Source: Bacteroidota bacterium (lineage in GTDB: Bacteria > Bacteroidota > Bacteroidia > Flavobacteriales > Weeksellaceae). Taken from it: 64,000 nt of DNA. Numbering within the stretch: the first letter of the stretch is position 1; every line of letters begins with the position of its first letter. The stretch lies in the NCBI GenBank assembly GCA_023394415.1, contig JAEXAR010000043.1, positions 156,822 to 220,821 on the forward strand, in the 5' to 3' direction. The notes under the pieces were generated by a model. It saw only the letters and a program-made list of their open reading frames with translations. It ran no database searches and was not told the origin of the DNA. Position numbers and translations under genes: made by a program. Positions 52,811 through 61,003 of this stretch are shown here, in pieces.

Positions 52811-54070
52811 TTATTTCTTTTTCACTGCTCTCGCAATATTCACAATCACTTTTACCGCTTTTTCCATTGTTTCCAAAGCAACATACTCATAAGGTCCGTG
52901 AAAATTCATCCCGCCGGCAAAAATATTTGGACACGGTAATCCCATATAGGAAAGTTGCGCACCGTCTGTACCACCACGAATTGCTTTGATTTTTGGTTCT
53001 ACATTAGCATCTTTCATGGCTTGTGCTGCGATATCGATGATGTGCATTTTTCCTTCAAACTGCTGCTTCATATTACGGTACTGTTCTTTGATTTCTATTT
53101 CCACTGTTTTTTCACCGTATTTTTTATTTAGCTCTACTACTTTTTCTTGTATCAATTGTTTTCTGGCTTCAAATTTTTCAGCATCGTGGTCGCGGATGAT
53201 GTATTGTAGTTTGGCTTCAGATACATCGGCAGACATATCTGTTAGGTGAAAGAATCCTTCAAATCCTTTAGTTGTAGCTGGTGTTTCATTTTCAGGAAGC
53301 ATTTTTACAAATTCTGCCGCAATTAACCCCGCATTTACCATTTTTCCGTACGCATAACCTGGATGCACACTTAATCCGTGAATTTTTAGCACAGCTCCTG
53401 CAGCATTAAAGTTTTCGAATTCTAATTCTCCTGCTTCACTTCCGTCCATCGTATAAGCCCATTCTGCACCAAATTTTTCAACATCAAATTTGTGTGCACC
53501 TCGTCCAATTTCTTCATCCGGTGTAAAACCGATTGCAATTCTCCCATGTTTAATTTCTGGGTGTGCTAAAAGATATTCTGCCGCGGTTACAATTTCTGCA
53601 ATTCCGGCTTTGTCATCTGCGCCAAGAAGTGTAGTTCCGTCCGTTGTAATCAGGGTTTTACCAACATAATCTTTTAAACTTTCGAATTTATCGGGTGAAA
53701 GTGTGAAGCCTGTTTCTTGGTTTAGAAGTAAATCACCGCCATCATAATCATCCCAAATTTGTGGTTTTACATTTTCACCATTAAAGTCGGGTGAGGTATC
53801 ATAATGTGCGATAAATCCAACAGTTGGCTCATCATCATTTTCAAGATTTGAAGGGATATAAGCGTAAATATAACCGTTGCCGTCAAGCTCAACATTATCA
53901 AGTCCTAAAGTTTGTAATTCTTCAAAAATATATTTGGCAATGTTCCATTGCTGAGGTGTTGAAGGTGTACTTTCACTTTCGGGATCAGAAGTTGAATAAA
54001 TTTTCGCGTAGTTGATAAAACGATTCTGGAGTTTCAATTTCCAATCCAGGTTGAAGTCTATTGTCTGCAT
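52811..54070 (-). CDS. pepT: Peptidase T (tripeptide aminopeptidase)
   Basis: This M20-family zinc enzyme releases the N-terminal residue from tripeptides in the cytoplasm. The 419 residues contain the metal ligands in GFIAHYDTSPDF (H89), GADDKAGIAE, TPDEEIGRGAH, and RGGTDGAQLSYMG with FAGGMNFHGPYE near the end. It may finish digestion of peptides released by the S46 and M14 peptidases elsewhere in this window. Confidence 0.95.
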   Translation of the reverse strand: MQTIDFNLDWKLKLQNRFINYAKIYSTSDPESESTPSTPQQWNIAKYIFEELQTLGLDNVELDGNGYIYAYIPSNLENDDEPTVGFIAHYDTSPDFNGENVKPQIWDDYDGGDLLLNQETGFTLSPDKFESLKDYVGKTLITTDGTTLLGADDKAGIAEIVTAAEYLLAHPEIKHGRIAIGFTPDEEIGRGAHKFDVEKFGAEWAYTMDGSEAGELEFENFNAAGAVLKIHGLSVHPGYAYGKMVNAGLIAAEFVKMLPENETPATTKGFEGFFHLTDMSADVSEAKLQYIIRDHDAEKFEARKQLIQEKVVELNKKYGEKTVEIEIKEQYRNMKQQFEGKMHIIDIAAQAMKDANVEPKIKAIRGGTDGAQLSYMGLPCPNIFAGGMNFHGPYEYVALETMEKAVKVIVNIARAVKKK

Positions 54071-54093
54071 TTATTATGAAATTTTCGGTTTAA

Positions 54094-54101
54094 CAAAGAT
54101 A
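54094..54101 (-). promoter_or_regulatory. -7 box TATCTTTG for pepT
   Basis: This exact TAnnTTTG match is 23 nt before the pepT ATG. Confidence 0.45.
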
Positions 54102-54125
54102 TAGAAAAGTAGGATGACCGAAGTC

Positions 54126-54181
54126 GGAAGGCTGAAGAAATTGAGGTTTTTTTTACGTTCACCATCGCTCTTCAGACTTCC
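54126..54181. repeat. Inverted repeat between pepT and the HMG-CoA lyase gene
   Basis: GGAAGGCTGAAG (54126-54137) and CTTCAGACTTCC (54170-54181) pair with one mismatch around a 32-nt spacer. It is built of GAAG-type steps, resembling the repeat after uvrB and the spacer near 33680. Confidence 0.5.
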
Positions 54182-54222
54182 AACCAAAAATATTATCTTT
54201 ACGAAAACCTAAAAAAAGTAAA

Positions 54223-55071
54223 ATGTTTCTTACCGAATGTCCTCGTGATGCTATGCAAGGTTGGGGTGAATTTATCCCCACGCAAAACAAAATCGATTAT
54301 ATTAACTCTTTGATGAGCGTGGGTTTCGATGTGCTCGATTGTGGTAGTTTTGTGTCCCCAAAAGCAATTCCTCAAATGGCAGATTCAGGTGAGGTGATAG
54401 ATAATATCGACAAATCGGCTTCCAACACTAAACTTTCTGTTATTGTAGCCAACATCAGTGGAGCTGAACGTGCATTGAAACATCAAAATGTTGATATTCT
54501 GGGTTTTCCATTTTCAATTTCAGAAACGTTTCAATACCGAAATACCAATAAAGATCAGGAAGAAGCCTTCAGGCAAATTGTTGAAATAAAAAATATGGCT
54601 GAAAACCAAAATAGGGAACTCAATGTTTATTTTTCAATGTCATTTGGAAATCCGTACGGCGAGATCTGGAAGTGGGAAGAGGTTGATAATTGGGCAAAAC
54701 GTTTTTCGGAAATAGGAATTAAAGAGGTGCAATTATCTGATACTACCGGTGTTGCAACGGTTGAAAGCATTCATTTGTTATTTGAAAAAATTCCTGCAAA
54801 TAACCCCGCTATTAATTTTGGAGCACATTTTCATAACCGTTATGAAGATTCTTACTCTAAATTGAAAGCGGCCTACGATAAGGGTTGCCGAAGATTCGAT
54901 TCTGCGATAAAAGGAATCGGAGGTTGTCCTATGGCAAAAGATGATTTGGTAGGAAACATGCCTACAGAACAGGTCATAAACTTTATGGCAACTGAAAAAA
55001 TAGATCACAAATTACACTTACTTAATTTCGAAAGCTCTTATAATAGGGCTAAAGATATTTTTCATTTTTAA
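54223..55071 (+). CDS. Hydroxymethylglutaryl-CoA lyase
   Basis: The enzyme splits HMG-CoA to acetyl-CoA and acetoacetate, the last step of leucine degradation. The 282-residue TIM barrel has TECPRDAMQGWGE (metal-site start), FDVLDCGSFVSPKAIPQM, LSDTTGVATVESI, FGAHFHNRYEDS and the catalytic cysteine region GIGGCPMAKDDLVGN. A neighbouring citramalate/isopropylmalate-type function is less likely, given the GGCPxA motif. A near-consensus box TATCTTTA is 21 nt upstream. Confidence 0.92.
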   Translation: MFLTECPRDAMQGWGEFIPTQNKIDYINSLMSVGFDVLDCGSFVSPKAIPQMADSGEVIDNIDKSASNTKLSVIVANISGAERALKHQNVDILGFPFSISETFQYRNTNKDQEEAFRQIVEIKNMAENQNRELNVYFSMSFGNPYGEIWKWEEVDNWAKRFSEIGIKEVQLSDTTGVATVESIHLLFEKIPANNPAINFGAHFHNRYEDSYSKLKAAYDKGCRRFDSAIKGIGGCPMAKDDLVGNMPTEQVINFMATEKIDHKLHLLNFESSYNRAKDIFHF

Positions 55072-55077
55072 AATTCT

Positions 55078-55911
55078 ATGAAATCGATAATTACTGCCGA
55101 AGAACTGAAAGCTCTTTTAAATGAAGAAAACTTAATTCTCTTAGACGCAAGAACAGGTAAGGACGCAAGAAAGAATTATCTTGAGAATCACATTAAAGGC
55201 GCAAGGTTTATAGATTTAGATGAACACATGGCTGAAATTGGAGAGGATCCGGCATTTGGTGGAAGACATCCTTTACCAACACCACAAAAGTTTTCTGAAA
55301 CTTTGGCGAATTTGGGAATTACGGAAGGTTCTAAAATTGTAGTTTACGATACCTCCAACGGAGCTAATGCAGCAGCAAGATGTTGGTGGATGATGAAAGC
55401 GGCAGGATTTGAAGTTGGTGTCTTAAGCGGTGGTTTGCAAGCTGCAGAAGATAGCGGTGTTGAAATGAGCAGTGGAGAAGAAATCATTACTAAAGCCAAT
55501 AATATCAATTTAACAGAGTGGAAGCTTCCTACATCGACGATTGATGAAATTGAAGATGGATTGAAGGATAAAACCGTTACTGTAATCGACGTTCGAGATG
55601 CTTACCGATATAATGGAGAATCTGAACCTATTGATTTAATTGCAGGACATATTCCAGGGGCTTATAATATTCCTTTTTCTGAAAACCTGGATGAACAAGG
55701 CAATTTTCTTTCCCCTGAAATTTTAAAAATGAAATATTCTGAATTCTTCAAAGATAATCCCGAAAAAACAATCATTCATTGTGGTTCCGGAGTTACAGCT
55801 TGCCACACAATTTTGGCAATGCACTACGCAGGAATGGCAATTCCCGAGTTATATGTGGGTTCTTGGAGTGAGTGGAGTAGAAGGAACAAACCAATGGCAT
55901 CTGAAAACTGA
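55078..55911 (+). CDS. Sulfurtransferase (3-mercaptopyruvate/thiosulfate type)
   Basis: The 277 residues form two rhodanese domains. The second has the active-site cysteine C235 in IIHCGSGVTACHT; the CGSGVT loop is that of mercaptopyruvate sulfurtransferases. The first domain (LLDARTGKDARKNYLENHIKGA) is inactive, as usual. It begins 6 nt after the HMG-CoA lyase stop, probably the same transcript. Confidence 0.9.
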   Translation: MKSIITAEELKALLNEENLILLDARTGKDARKNYLENHIKGARFIDLDEHMAEIGEDPAFGGRHPLPTPQKFSETLANLGITEGSKIVVYDTSNGANAAARCWWMMKAAGFEVGVLSGGLQAAEDSGVEMSSGEEIITKANNINLTEWKLPTSTIDEIEDGLKDKTVTVIDVRDAYRYNGESEPIDLIAGHIPGAYNIPFSENLDEQGNFLSPEILKMKYSEFFKDNPEKTIIHCGSGVTACHTILAMHYAGMAIPELYVGSWSEWSRRNKPMASEN

Positions 55912-55970
55912 TTTATATCTTATTGCAAATCATACCAATAAAGTTGTAACTTTAATAAAAAATACAAATT

Positions 55971-56375
55971 ATGACTTCAAAAATTACTTATTTAGGAGAT
56001 TTTAAAATAAACTCCATACACGAAAAATCTGGTGAAGAAATTATCACTTGCGCACCAAAGCGAGATGGCGGAACTTCGGAATATTTTTCACCTTCCGATT
56101 TGTTTGGAATTTCTTTGGGACAAAGCATGCTGATGGCAGTTGCCGTTTTAGGCGAACCAAAAGGCATTGATATTAAAGGAGCGACGTGCGATTTGAAAAA
56201 ATCTACTTATCCCGATCCGAAGCGCATCGGAACTATTTTCAGCATTGTGAAATTTCCGGGGAAATATACGGATGAACAAAAGGCCTTCATTGAGGAAACG
56301 GCACTTAACTGTCCTGTTGCTCTATCCATGCACCCCGACATTCAGAAAACGATTATTTTCGAATTTGAACATTAA
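55971..56375 (+). CDS. OsmC-family protein
   Basis: This 134-residue protein has the OsmC/Ohr fold. The second redox cysteine is present (C114, ALNCPVALSMH), but the first one, in the motif usually reading LGxCL, is serine (S52, SLGQSMLMAV). It may therefore not be a normal peroxidase and could rely on C114 only. A near-consensus box TAACTTTA precedes the ATG at about 55949. It is followed by a weak hairpin near 56376-56408. Confidence 0.85.
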   Translation: MTSKITYLGDFKINSIHEKSGEEIITCAPKRDGGTSEYFSPSDLFGISLGQSMLMAVAVLGEPKGIDIKGATCDLKKSTYPDPKRIGTIFSIVKFPGKYTDEQKAFIEETALNCPVALSMHPDIQKTIIFEFEH

Positions 56376-56408
56376 AAAAAACGCAGTCTATTTTTCTGCT
56401 TTTTTTTA
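56376..56408. terminator. Weak hairpin between osmC and the SufT-like gene
   Basis: A-rich sequence and GCAG pair with CTGC and a T-run, with one bulged base. It lies between convergent genes. The stem is short, so the call is tentative. Confidence 0.35.
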
Positions 56409-56424
56409 TAGTATTTATTTTTGT

Positions 56425-56754
56425 TTAAAATAGTATTCCGAGTTCAAATTTGGCTTCCTCGCTCATCATATCTTTGTTCCAAGCCGGTTCAAAAGTGAGT
56501 TCAAGGTCTACATCTTTTACGCCTTCTACACCAGCAACTTTTTCTCTCACCTCTGCGGGAAGCGATTCTGCTACTGGACAATTTGGCGTAGTTAAGGTCA
56601 TTACCACTTTTACTTCTGCATCTTCAGAGATTTGCACATCGTAAATCAATCCCAGTTCGTAAATGTCTACTGGAATTTCTGGATCATAAACCGTTTTTAA
56701 AGATTGTATAATATTATCGCCAATGGTTGCGATTTGTTCGTCTGTAAGTGCCAT
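56425..56754 (-). CDS. MIP18/DUF59 protein, SufT-like
   Basis: This 109-residue protein shows the DUF59 pattern LKTVYDPEIPVDIYELGLIYD, the cysteine in LTTPNCPVAESLP and VDLELTFEPAWNKDMMSEEAK. Members help Fe-S cluster maturation. It is three genes after sufD on the same strand, which fits that role. The start lies one base after the stop of the exonuclease gene. Confidence 0.88.
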   Translation of the reverse strand: MALTDEQIATIGDNIIQSLKTVYDPEIPVDIYELGLIYDVQISEDAEVKVVMTLTTPNCPVAESLPAEVREKVAGVEGVKDVDLELTFEPAWNKDMMSEEAKFELGILF

Positions 56755-56755
56755 T

Positions 56756-57454
56756 TTATTCTTGAAATCTGTCTAATAAATCTTCCTGACGCAGACGCCG
56801 GAAAACATTTGCCAAAGTTAAGACATCTTTTTCACAATATTTAACTATTCTAAATAAATCTTTCTCTATATGATAGATTGATGAAACCATTGAACCATCG
56901 ATATCATCTTTAGGGGTTGGGATTCTGAAGATATGTGCTAAAAGTTCTAAAGAAACATAGGATTTATAATCTCCAAATTTCCATAACTCCATAGTATCAA
57001 TATGCGGAATTTCCCAAGGTTTTTTTCCATACAATTGAAATGGAACAGGCGGTTGCATTCCATTGATAAGAAAACGTCTTGCAATCCAAGGAAAATCAAA
57101 TTCTTTACCGTTATGAGCACACAAAATTACATCTCTCAATTTCGGTCTGTTAAATATTTCACCGAACTCTTCAAGCAATGATTTTTCATCATCACCATAA
57201 AAACTTTTGATTAGAAGTTTGCCGTTTTTTTCAATTTTTCCGATTGAGATACAAATGATTTTCCCAAATTCTGCCATAACTCCTGCACGTTCCATGTAGA
57301 AATCTTCTGGTGTGAATTCATTTTTTCTTTGATGAAAAGTTTTTTTATCCCAAAGTTTTTGTTCAGATTCCGGCAAATCGTCCCAAGCAGAAGCGTTCGG
57401 AACAGTCTCAATATCAATGAATAAAACTCTTTCTATTGGGATTGTATGAATCAT
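56756..57454 (-). CDS. Predicted 3'-5' exonuclease (PolB-like RNase H fold)
   Basis: This 232-residue protein has the DEDD-type residues in VLFIDIETVPN (D and E), VILCAHNGKEFDFPWIARR and YCEKDVLTLANVF. It resembles stand-alone predicted 3'-5' exonucleases related to DNA polymerase B. It is preceded at 11 nt by the metallopeptidase-like gene and followed by the SufT-like gene, and all three are likely one operon. Confidence 0.87.
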   Translation of the reverse strand: MIHTIPIERVLFIDIETVPNASAWDDLPESEQKLWDKKTFHQRKNEFTPEDFYMERAGVMAEFGKIICISIGKIEKNGKLLIKSFYGDDEKSLLEEFGEIFNRPKLRDVILCAHNGKEFDFPWIARRFLINGMQPPVPFQLYGKKPWEIPHIDTMELWKFGDYKSYVSLELLAHIFRIPTPKDDIDGSMVSSIYHIEKDLFRIVKYCEKDVLTLANVFRRLRQEDLLDRFQE

Positions 57455-57465
57455 TGTTTTTTGTT

Positions 57466-58026
57466 TTAAATTTTGTTTTCAGAAGAAGGGTTTTCAGGTT
57501 GCTTTTCACCTCTTCGGATGAGAATTTCATCTAAAAGTTGCTCAACTTTCACCTTTTCTTCTGCATATTTTTGTTGAAGGGAGCTGCCTTCACCCATTCT
57601 TCTATAATATTCCAAAGCTTTTTGCGCAAATTCTTTCTGGCTGAACTCCGGAGCATCTGGAATGTGTGGAAAAACTTTATGGAATAACATTTCGGTATAA
57701 GCTTGCCATTCTCTTTCATTCTTGTCTTCAACCAAAGTTTCCGGTGCTTTTTGGCGCACATGGAGCATTTCGTGAGCAATCATATTCAAAATCAAACGTA
57801 AATCAAAATCAAATAAATTTTTGGGAATATTAACAGTTTGTTTTCCCCCAAGTTCACCTTCAGCAGTTAGTAGAATAGAATTTTCTGAAATCTCGGGCCT
57901 AAAGCCGAAACCTGCAAAATTCTCGTGAGTCAGGTTAAAACTACGAATAATATAATCCGCAGCATCCAAAATTTGGTCGTGTTGTTTATACGCATCAATG
58001 TGATTTTGAAAGTTTTCCAGATTCAT
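57466..58026 (-). CDS. HExxH-containing hypothetical protein
   Basis: This 186-residue protein is not clearly recognised. It has one HExxH motif, IAHEMLHVRQKAP, typical of zinc peptidases, and DKNEREWQAYTEMLFH with a possible third ligand (E). There is no signal peptide. The C-terminus is charged (VEQLLDEILIRRGEKQPE). Its start has a TATTTTTG box only four bases before the ATG. A terminator stands between it and sufD. Confidence 0.75.
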   Translation of the reverse strand: MNLENFQNHIDAYKQHDQILDAADYIIRSFNLTHENFAGFGFRPEISENSILLTAEGELGGKQTVNIPKNLFDFDLRLILNMIAHEMLHVRQKAPETLVEDKNEREWQAYTEMLFHKVFPHIPDAPEFSQKEFAQKALEYYRRMGEGSSLQQKYAEEKVKVEQLLDEILIRRGEKQPENPSSENKI

Positions 58027-58030
58027 AATC

Positions 58031-58038
58031 CAAAAATA
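58031..58038 (-). promoter_or_regulatory. -7 box TATTTTTG abutting the start at 58026
   Basis: This exact TAnnTTTG match is followed by GATT and then ATG, so the predicted transcript has almost no leader. It overlaps the T-run of the sufD terminator. Confidence 0.45.
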
Positions 58039-58065
58039 GAAAAATCCTGCAAATTTTGCAGGATT
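58039..58065 (-). terminator. Intrinsic terminator after sufD
   Basis: On the minus strand AATCCTGCA pairs with TGCAGGATT around a 5-nt loop, followed by a T-run. It lies about 48 nt after the sufD stop. Confidence 0.75.
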
Positions 58066-58112
58066 GGATGTTGTTGTTTTATTCTTTCACAGATATTTAA
58101 TGGTAATCATTG

Positions 58113-59420
58113 CTAAAATTCAATACTTACTTCAAGTTTTTCTGATAATAGTTTTGAAATTTTATTTTTAAGAGGCTCAATGTCAATATTTTGCATCGCA
58201 TCGTTTGCGAAAGCATAAAGCAAAAGGGCTTGCGCTTCTTTTTTGGAAATACCCCTTGCTCTTAAATAAAATAACGCATCTTCATTTAATTGTCCAACAG
58301 TACAACCATGTGAGCATTTCACATCATCAGCAAAAATTTCAAGCTGAGGTTTGGTGTCAATAGTAGCACCTTCGGAAAGTAAGACGTTGTTATTTTGCTG
58401 ATAGGCATTGGTTTTTTGTGCAATTTTATCTACAAAAACCTTTCCATTAAAAACGCCGTGCGCCTTATCTTTAAAGATTCCCTTGTAATTTTGGTACGAT
58501 TCGCAATTCGGTTGGTTGTGGTGTACCGCAGTATGATGATCCACCAATTGTTCATTTCCGATTATTGTAATGCCATTCATAAACGAGTTGATATTCTGTC
58601 CGTTATGAATAAAATCCAGATTGTTTCTTACAATTTTTCCACCGAAAGAAAAGGTGTTCACCGTTGTTAAGCTGTCTTTTTCCTGTTTTGCAAAAGTATG
58701 ATCAACGAGGTAAGAAGTGTCGCTGTCGTTCTGCAATTTATGCCAGTCTGCTTTTGCATTTGGATACGTGAAAATCTCGGTAACAGAATTTGTAAATACA
58801 AAATTTTCATCAAAATTGTGATGACTTTCAATCACTTCCACTTTGGCGCCTTCTTCTACAATCAAAAGGTTTCTGGTGTTGTAAAAGGTGTTTTCTTCCT
58901 GATTTTGAGAAAGATAAAAAACGTGAATCGGCTTCTCAATTACCACATTTTTAGGAATTTTCATAAAAAACCCATTGCGGAAATACGCTAAATTCAGATT
59001 TGTAAATGCTAAATCCGGATTGGTAATTGTGTTGAAATATTTTGTGAACACTTCTTTATATCGTTCGTCATTCAAAGCAAATTTAAACGACATAAACTCC
59101 ACATTTTCTATTGAAACTTTGGATAACTCTTTGTGTAGTTGTCCGTTGATAAATACGATCCAGTCGAAATTTTCTTCACCCAAATGCAATTCATCCAGCT
59201 GTTCTTTGGTGATATTATGATGTTCAGTTGGGAAGAGATTATATTCCTTTTCGGTGATTTCCCGAAGATTGGTGTACTTGTATTCCTCGTCTTTTTTGGT
59301 TGGGAAACCGAGGCTGAAAAATTTTTTCAGCGCAGCAGTTCTTTTATCATCTAAAAACCTGTGTTTTAGAGTGTCCAAAAAAGAGGAGTGGTTGTTTTGT
59401 ATGTTTTCTAGTAAAGGCAT
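58113..59420 (-). CDS. sufD: SufD, Fe-S cluster assembly scaffold subunit
   Basis: SufD joins SufB and SufC to build iron-sulfur clusters. The 435 residues have the beta-helix SufBD core: IVEEGAKVEVIESHHNFDE, HHTAVHHNQPNCESYQNYKGIFKDKAHGVFNGKVFVDKIAQKTNAYQ (in parts), DDVKCSHGCTVGQLNEDALFYLRARGI and the C-terminal helices. The key residues C and H in CSHGCT are present. It is the last gene of the suf cluster, with a terminator after it. Confidence 0.96.
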   Translation of the reverse strand: MPLLENIQNNHSSFLDTLKHRFLDDKRTAALKKFFSLGFPTKKDEEYKYTNLREITEKEYNLFPTEHHNITKEQLDELHLGEENFDWIVFINGQLHKELSKVSIENVEFMSFKFALNDERYKEVFTKYFNTITNPDLAFTNLNLAYFRNGFFMKIPKNVVIEKPIHVFYLSQNQEENTFYNTRNLLIVEEGAKVEVIESHHNFDENFVFTNSVTEIFTYPNAKADWHKLQNDSDTSYLVDHTFAKQEKDSLTTVNTFSFGGKIVRNNLDFIHNGQNINSFMNGITIIGNEQLVDHHTAVHHNQPNCESYQNYKGIFKDKAHGVFNGKVFVDKIAQKTNAYQQNNNVLLSEGATIDTKPQLEIFADDVKCSHGCTVGQLNEDALFYLRARGISKKEAQALLLYAFANDAMQNIDIEPLKNKISKLLSEKLEVSIEF

Positions 59421-59452
59421 TTAATTTTCAATTTTCAATTCTCAACTTTCAA

Positions 59453-60196
59453 TTAGTTTAAAAGCCAATCGTAACCTTTTTCCTCAAGCTCAAGGGCTAG
59501 GGTTCTATCTCCTGTTTTGATGATTTTTCCGTCTGCCAAAACATGAACAAAATCAGGCTGAATATAATCTAAAAGTCTTTGATAATGCGTAATAAGAAGT
59601 ACTGCGTTGCCTTCGTTCTTGAAAGAATTCACGCCATCAGCAACAATTCTTAGGGCATCAATGTCTAATCCTGAATCGGTTTCATCCAAAATGGCGAGTT
59701 TAGGATTCAGCATTAGCATTTGGAAAATTTCGTTTCTTTTCTTTTCACCTCCGGAAAAACCTTCATTTAGTGAACGACCAAGAAAATCTTTTTTGATGCT
59801 TAATTTTTCTGAATTTTCACGAACCAAAGCCAACATTTCTTTTGCAGGAAGCTCCTCCATACCTTTGGCTTTTCTAGTTTCGTTAATCGCTGCTTTTATA
59901 AAGTTGGTAACAGTAACACCAGGAATTTCAATTGGATATTGAAAAGACAGGAAAATTCCTTTGTGCGCTCTTTCTTCCGGAGCATCTTCAGAAATTTCTT
60001 CTCCTTCAAAAAGGATTTCACCATCAGTAACTTCATAATCTTCCTTTCCTGCAATAACAGAGGAAAGTGTAGATTTTCCAGCACCATTTGGTCCCATAAT
60101 AGCGTGAACTTCTCCTGGTTTTATCTCAAGGTTAATTCCTTTTAAAATTTCTACGCCGTCTTCTATTTGGGCGTGTAAGTTTTTGATATTTAGCAT
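59453..60196 (-). CDS. sufC: SufC, ABC-type ATPase of the SUF system
   Basis: The 247-residue ATPase has Walker A MGPNGAGKSTL, the Q loop LSFQYPIEIPG, the signature FSGGEKKRNEI and Walker B LAILDETDSGLDI. It powers the SufBCD scaffold. In this genome its upstream neighbour sufB is separated by about 800 nt containing a GxxExxY gene and repeats, which breaks the usual compact operon. Confidence 0.96.
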   Translation of the reverse strand: MLNIKNLHAQIEDGVEILKGINLEIKPGEVHAIMGPNGAGKSTLSSVIAGKEDYEVTDGEILFEGEEISEDAPEERAHKGIFLSFQYPIEIPGVTVTNFIKAAINETRKAKGMEELPAKEMLALVRENSEKLSIKKDFLGRSLNEGFSGGEKKRNEIFQMLMLNPKLAILDETDSGLDIDALRIVADGVNSFKNEGNAVLLITHYQRLLDYIQPDFVHVLADGKIIKTGDRTLALELEEKGYDWLLN

Positions 60197-60206
60197 TTTT
60201 TTTAAT

Positions 60207-60300
60207 TTTTTATCGCAACGATAAACAAAGTTTTTTAAATATTATCTGCTTAAAAGATAAACAAAGCCGCTCCGCTTACCAATGAAATACAATTTTTACT
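60207..60300 (+). repeat. ~90-bp repeat, copy A (direct)
   Basis: The copy has TATCGCAACGATAAACAAAG at the start, AAAAGATAAACAAAGCCGC in the middle and GAAATACAATTTTTAC at the end. It is followed by copy B in the same direction about 20 nt later. Confidence 0.8.
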
Positions 60301-60319
60301 ACAAAAATCTCTTCTTTAT

Positions 60320-60415
60320 TTTTATCGCAAGGATAAACGAAGTTGTTTTCAATGTTTTCTGTTTTAAAGATAAACAGTGCCGCTTCGCTTATCGATGAAA
60401 TACAATTTATTTTTA
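60320..60415 (+). repeat. ~90-bp repeat, copy B (direct)
   Basis: It starts TATCGCAAGGATAAACGAAG, has AAAGATAAACAGTGCCGC in the middle, and ends GAAATACAATTTATTTTTAC. The last bases overlap the 3' end of the GxxExxY gene. Confidence 0.8.
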
Positions 60416-60802
60416 CAAAAAATCGTCAAGCCCGTTTGCAATTCTTCTCACGCCATTTTTGAAAAGTTGAGAATTAAAATTGATGAGCATTCCTAATTTA
60501 TAGTTTCCTAATCTTAAATAATTTTTTAGTTGGGCTGCGTGAAAATTGTTTAAACTTTCTACAGACTTTATTTCTAAAACAACTTTGTTTTCAATGAGTA
60601 AATCCATTTTAAAAGCATTTTCCAAATGAATTTCTTCGTAATTTATAGACAAGTATTTTTGTCTTTCCACTTTTAGTCCTGCTTTTTCTAACTCATAAGT
60701 TAGGCAAGTTTCATAAATATTTTCAAACAAACCAACTCCCAATTTTCTGTGAATTTTAAGTCCACATTCAAAAACAACTTTAGAAATTTCATTTTCTGAC
60801 AT
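60413..60802 (-). CDS. GxxExxY protein inside the suf cluster
   Basis: This 129-residue protein of the widespread GxxExxY family has the GVGLFENIYETCLTYELEKAG motif (GLFENIY matches the family name) and QKYLSINYEEI. DLLIENKVVLEIKSVESLN follows, resembling a PD-(D/E)xK nuclease fold with D and ExK residues (D, EIK). The family is common in Bacteroidota and often multi-copy. Its function is unknown, though nuclease-like activity is suspected. It is flanked by repeats A/B and C/D and breaks the sufB-sufC junction. Confidence 0.85.
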   Translation of the reverse strand: MSENEISKVVFECGLKIHRKLGVGLFENIYETCLTYELEKAGLKVERQKYLSINYEEIHLENAFKMDLLIENKVVLEIKSVESLNNFHAAQLKNYLRLGNYKLGMLINFNSQLFKNGVRRIANGLDDFL

Positions 60803-60813
60803 AACTCTAAAAT

Positions 60814-60907
60814 TTCATCACAAGGATAAACTAAGACTTTTTAAATGTTTACTGCTTTAAAATCAAACAATGCCGCTTCGCTTACCGATGAAATACTAAA
60901 TTTTTAC
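60814..60907 (+). repeat. ~90-bp repeat, copy C (direct)
   Basis: It starts CATCACAAGGATAAACTAAG and includes ACAATGCCGCTTCGCTTACCG, ending GAAATACTAAATTTTTAC. It has the same orientation as copies A and B. Confidence 0.8.
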
Positions 60908-60998
60908 TCGTTTTATTTTGATAAGCGTTAGCGCCTTTGTTTATCTTAAAAATATTTCCACGCATAATCAAAAAACTTTTGTTTGTCTTTGCGTTTAA
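60908..60998 (-). repeat. ~90-bp repeat, copy D (inverted)
   Basis: Read on the minus strand, this segment begins AACGCAAAGACAAACAAAAG, continues TTTTTTGATTATG and has TAAGATAAACAAAGGCGC and AACGCTTATC. These match the order of blocks in copies A-C, with more divergence. Copies C and D face each other and can form a large imperfect hairpin. Confidence 0.6.
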
Positions 60999-61003
60999 AA
61001 CAT

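Noticed and set aside
60197..60998. CRISPR array
   Set aside because: The repeats are long (~90 bp), diverged, few, and partly inverted, with no regular spacers and no cas genes.
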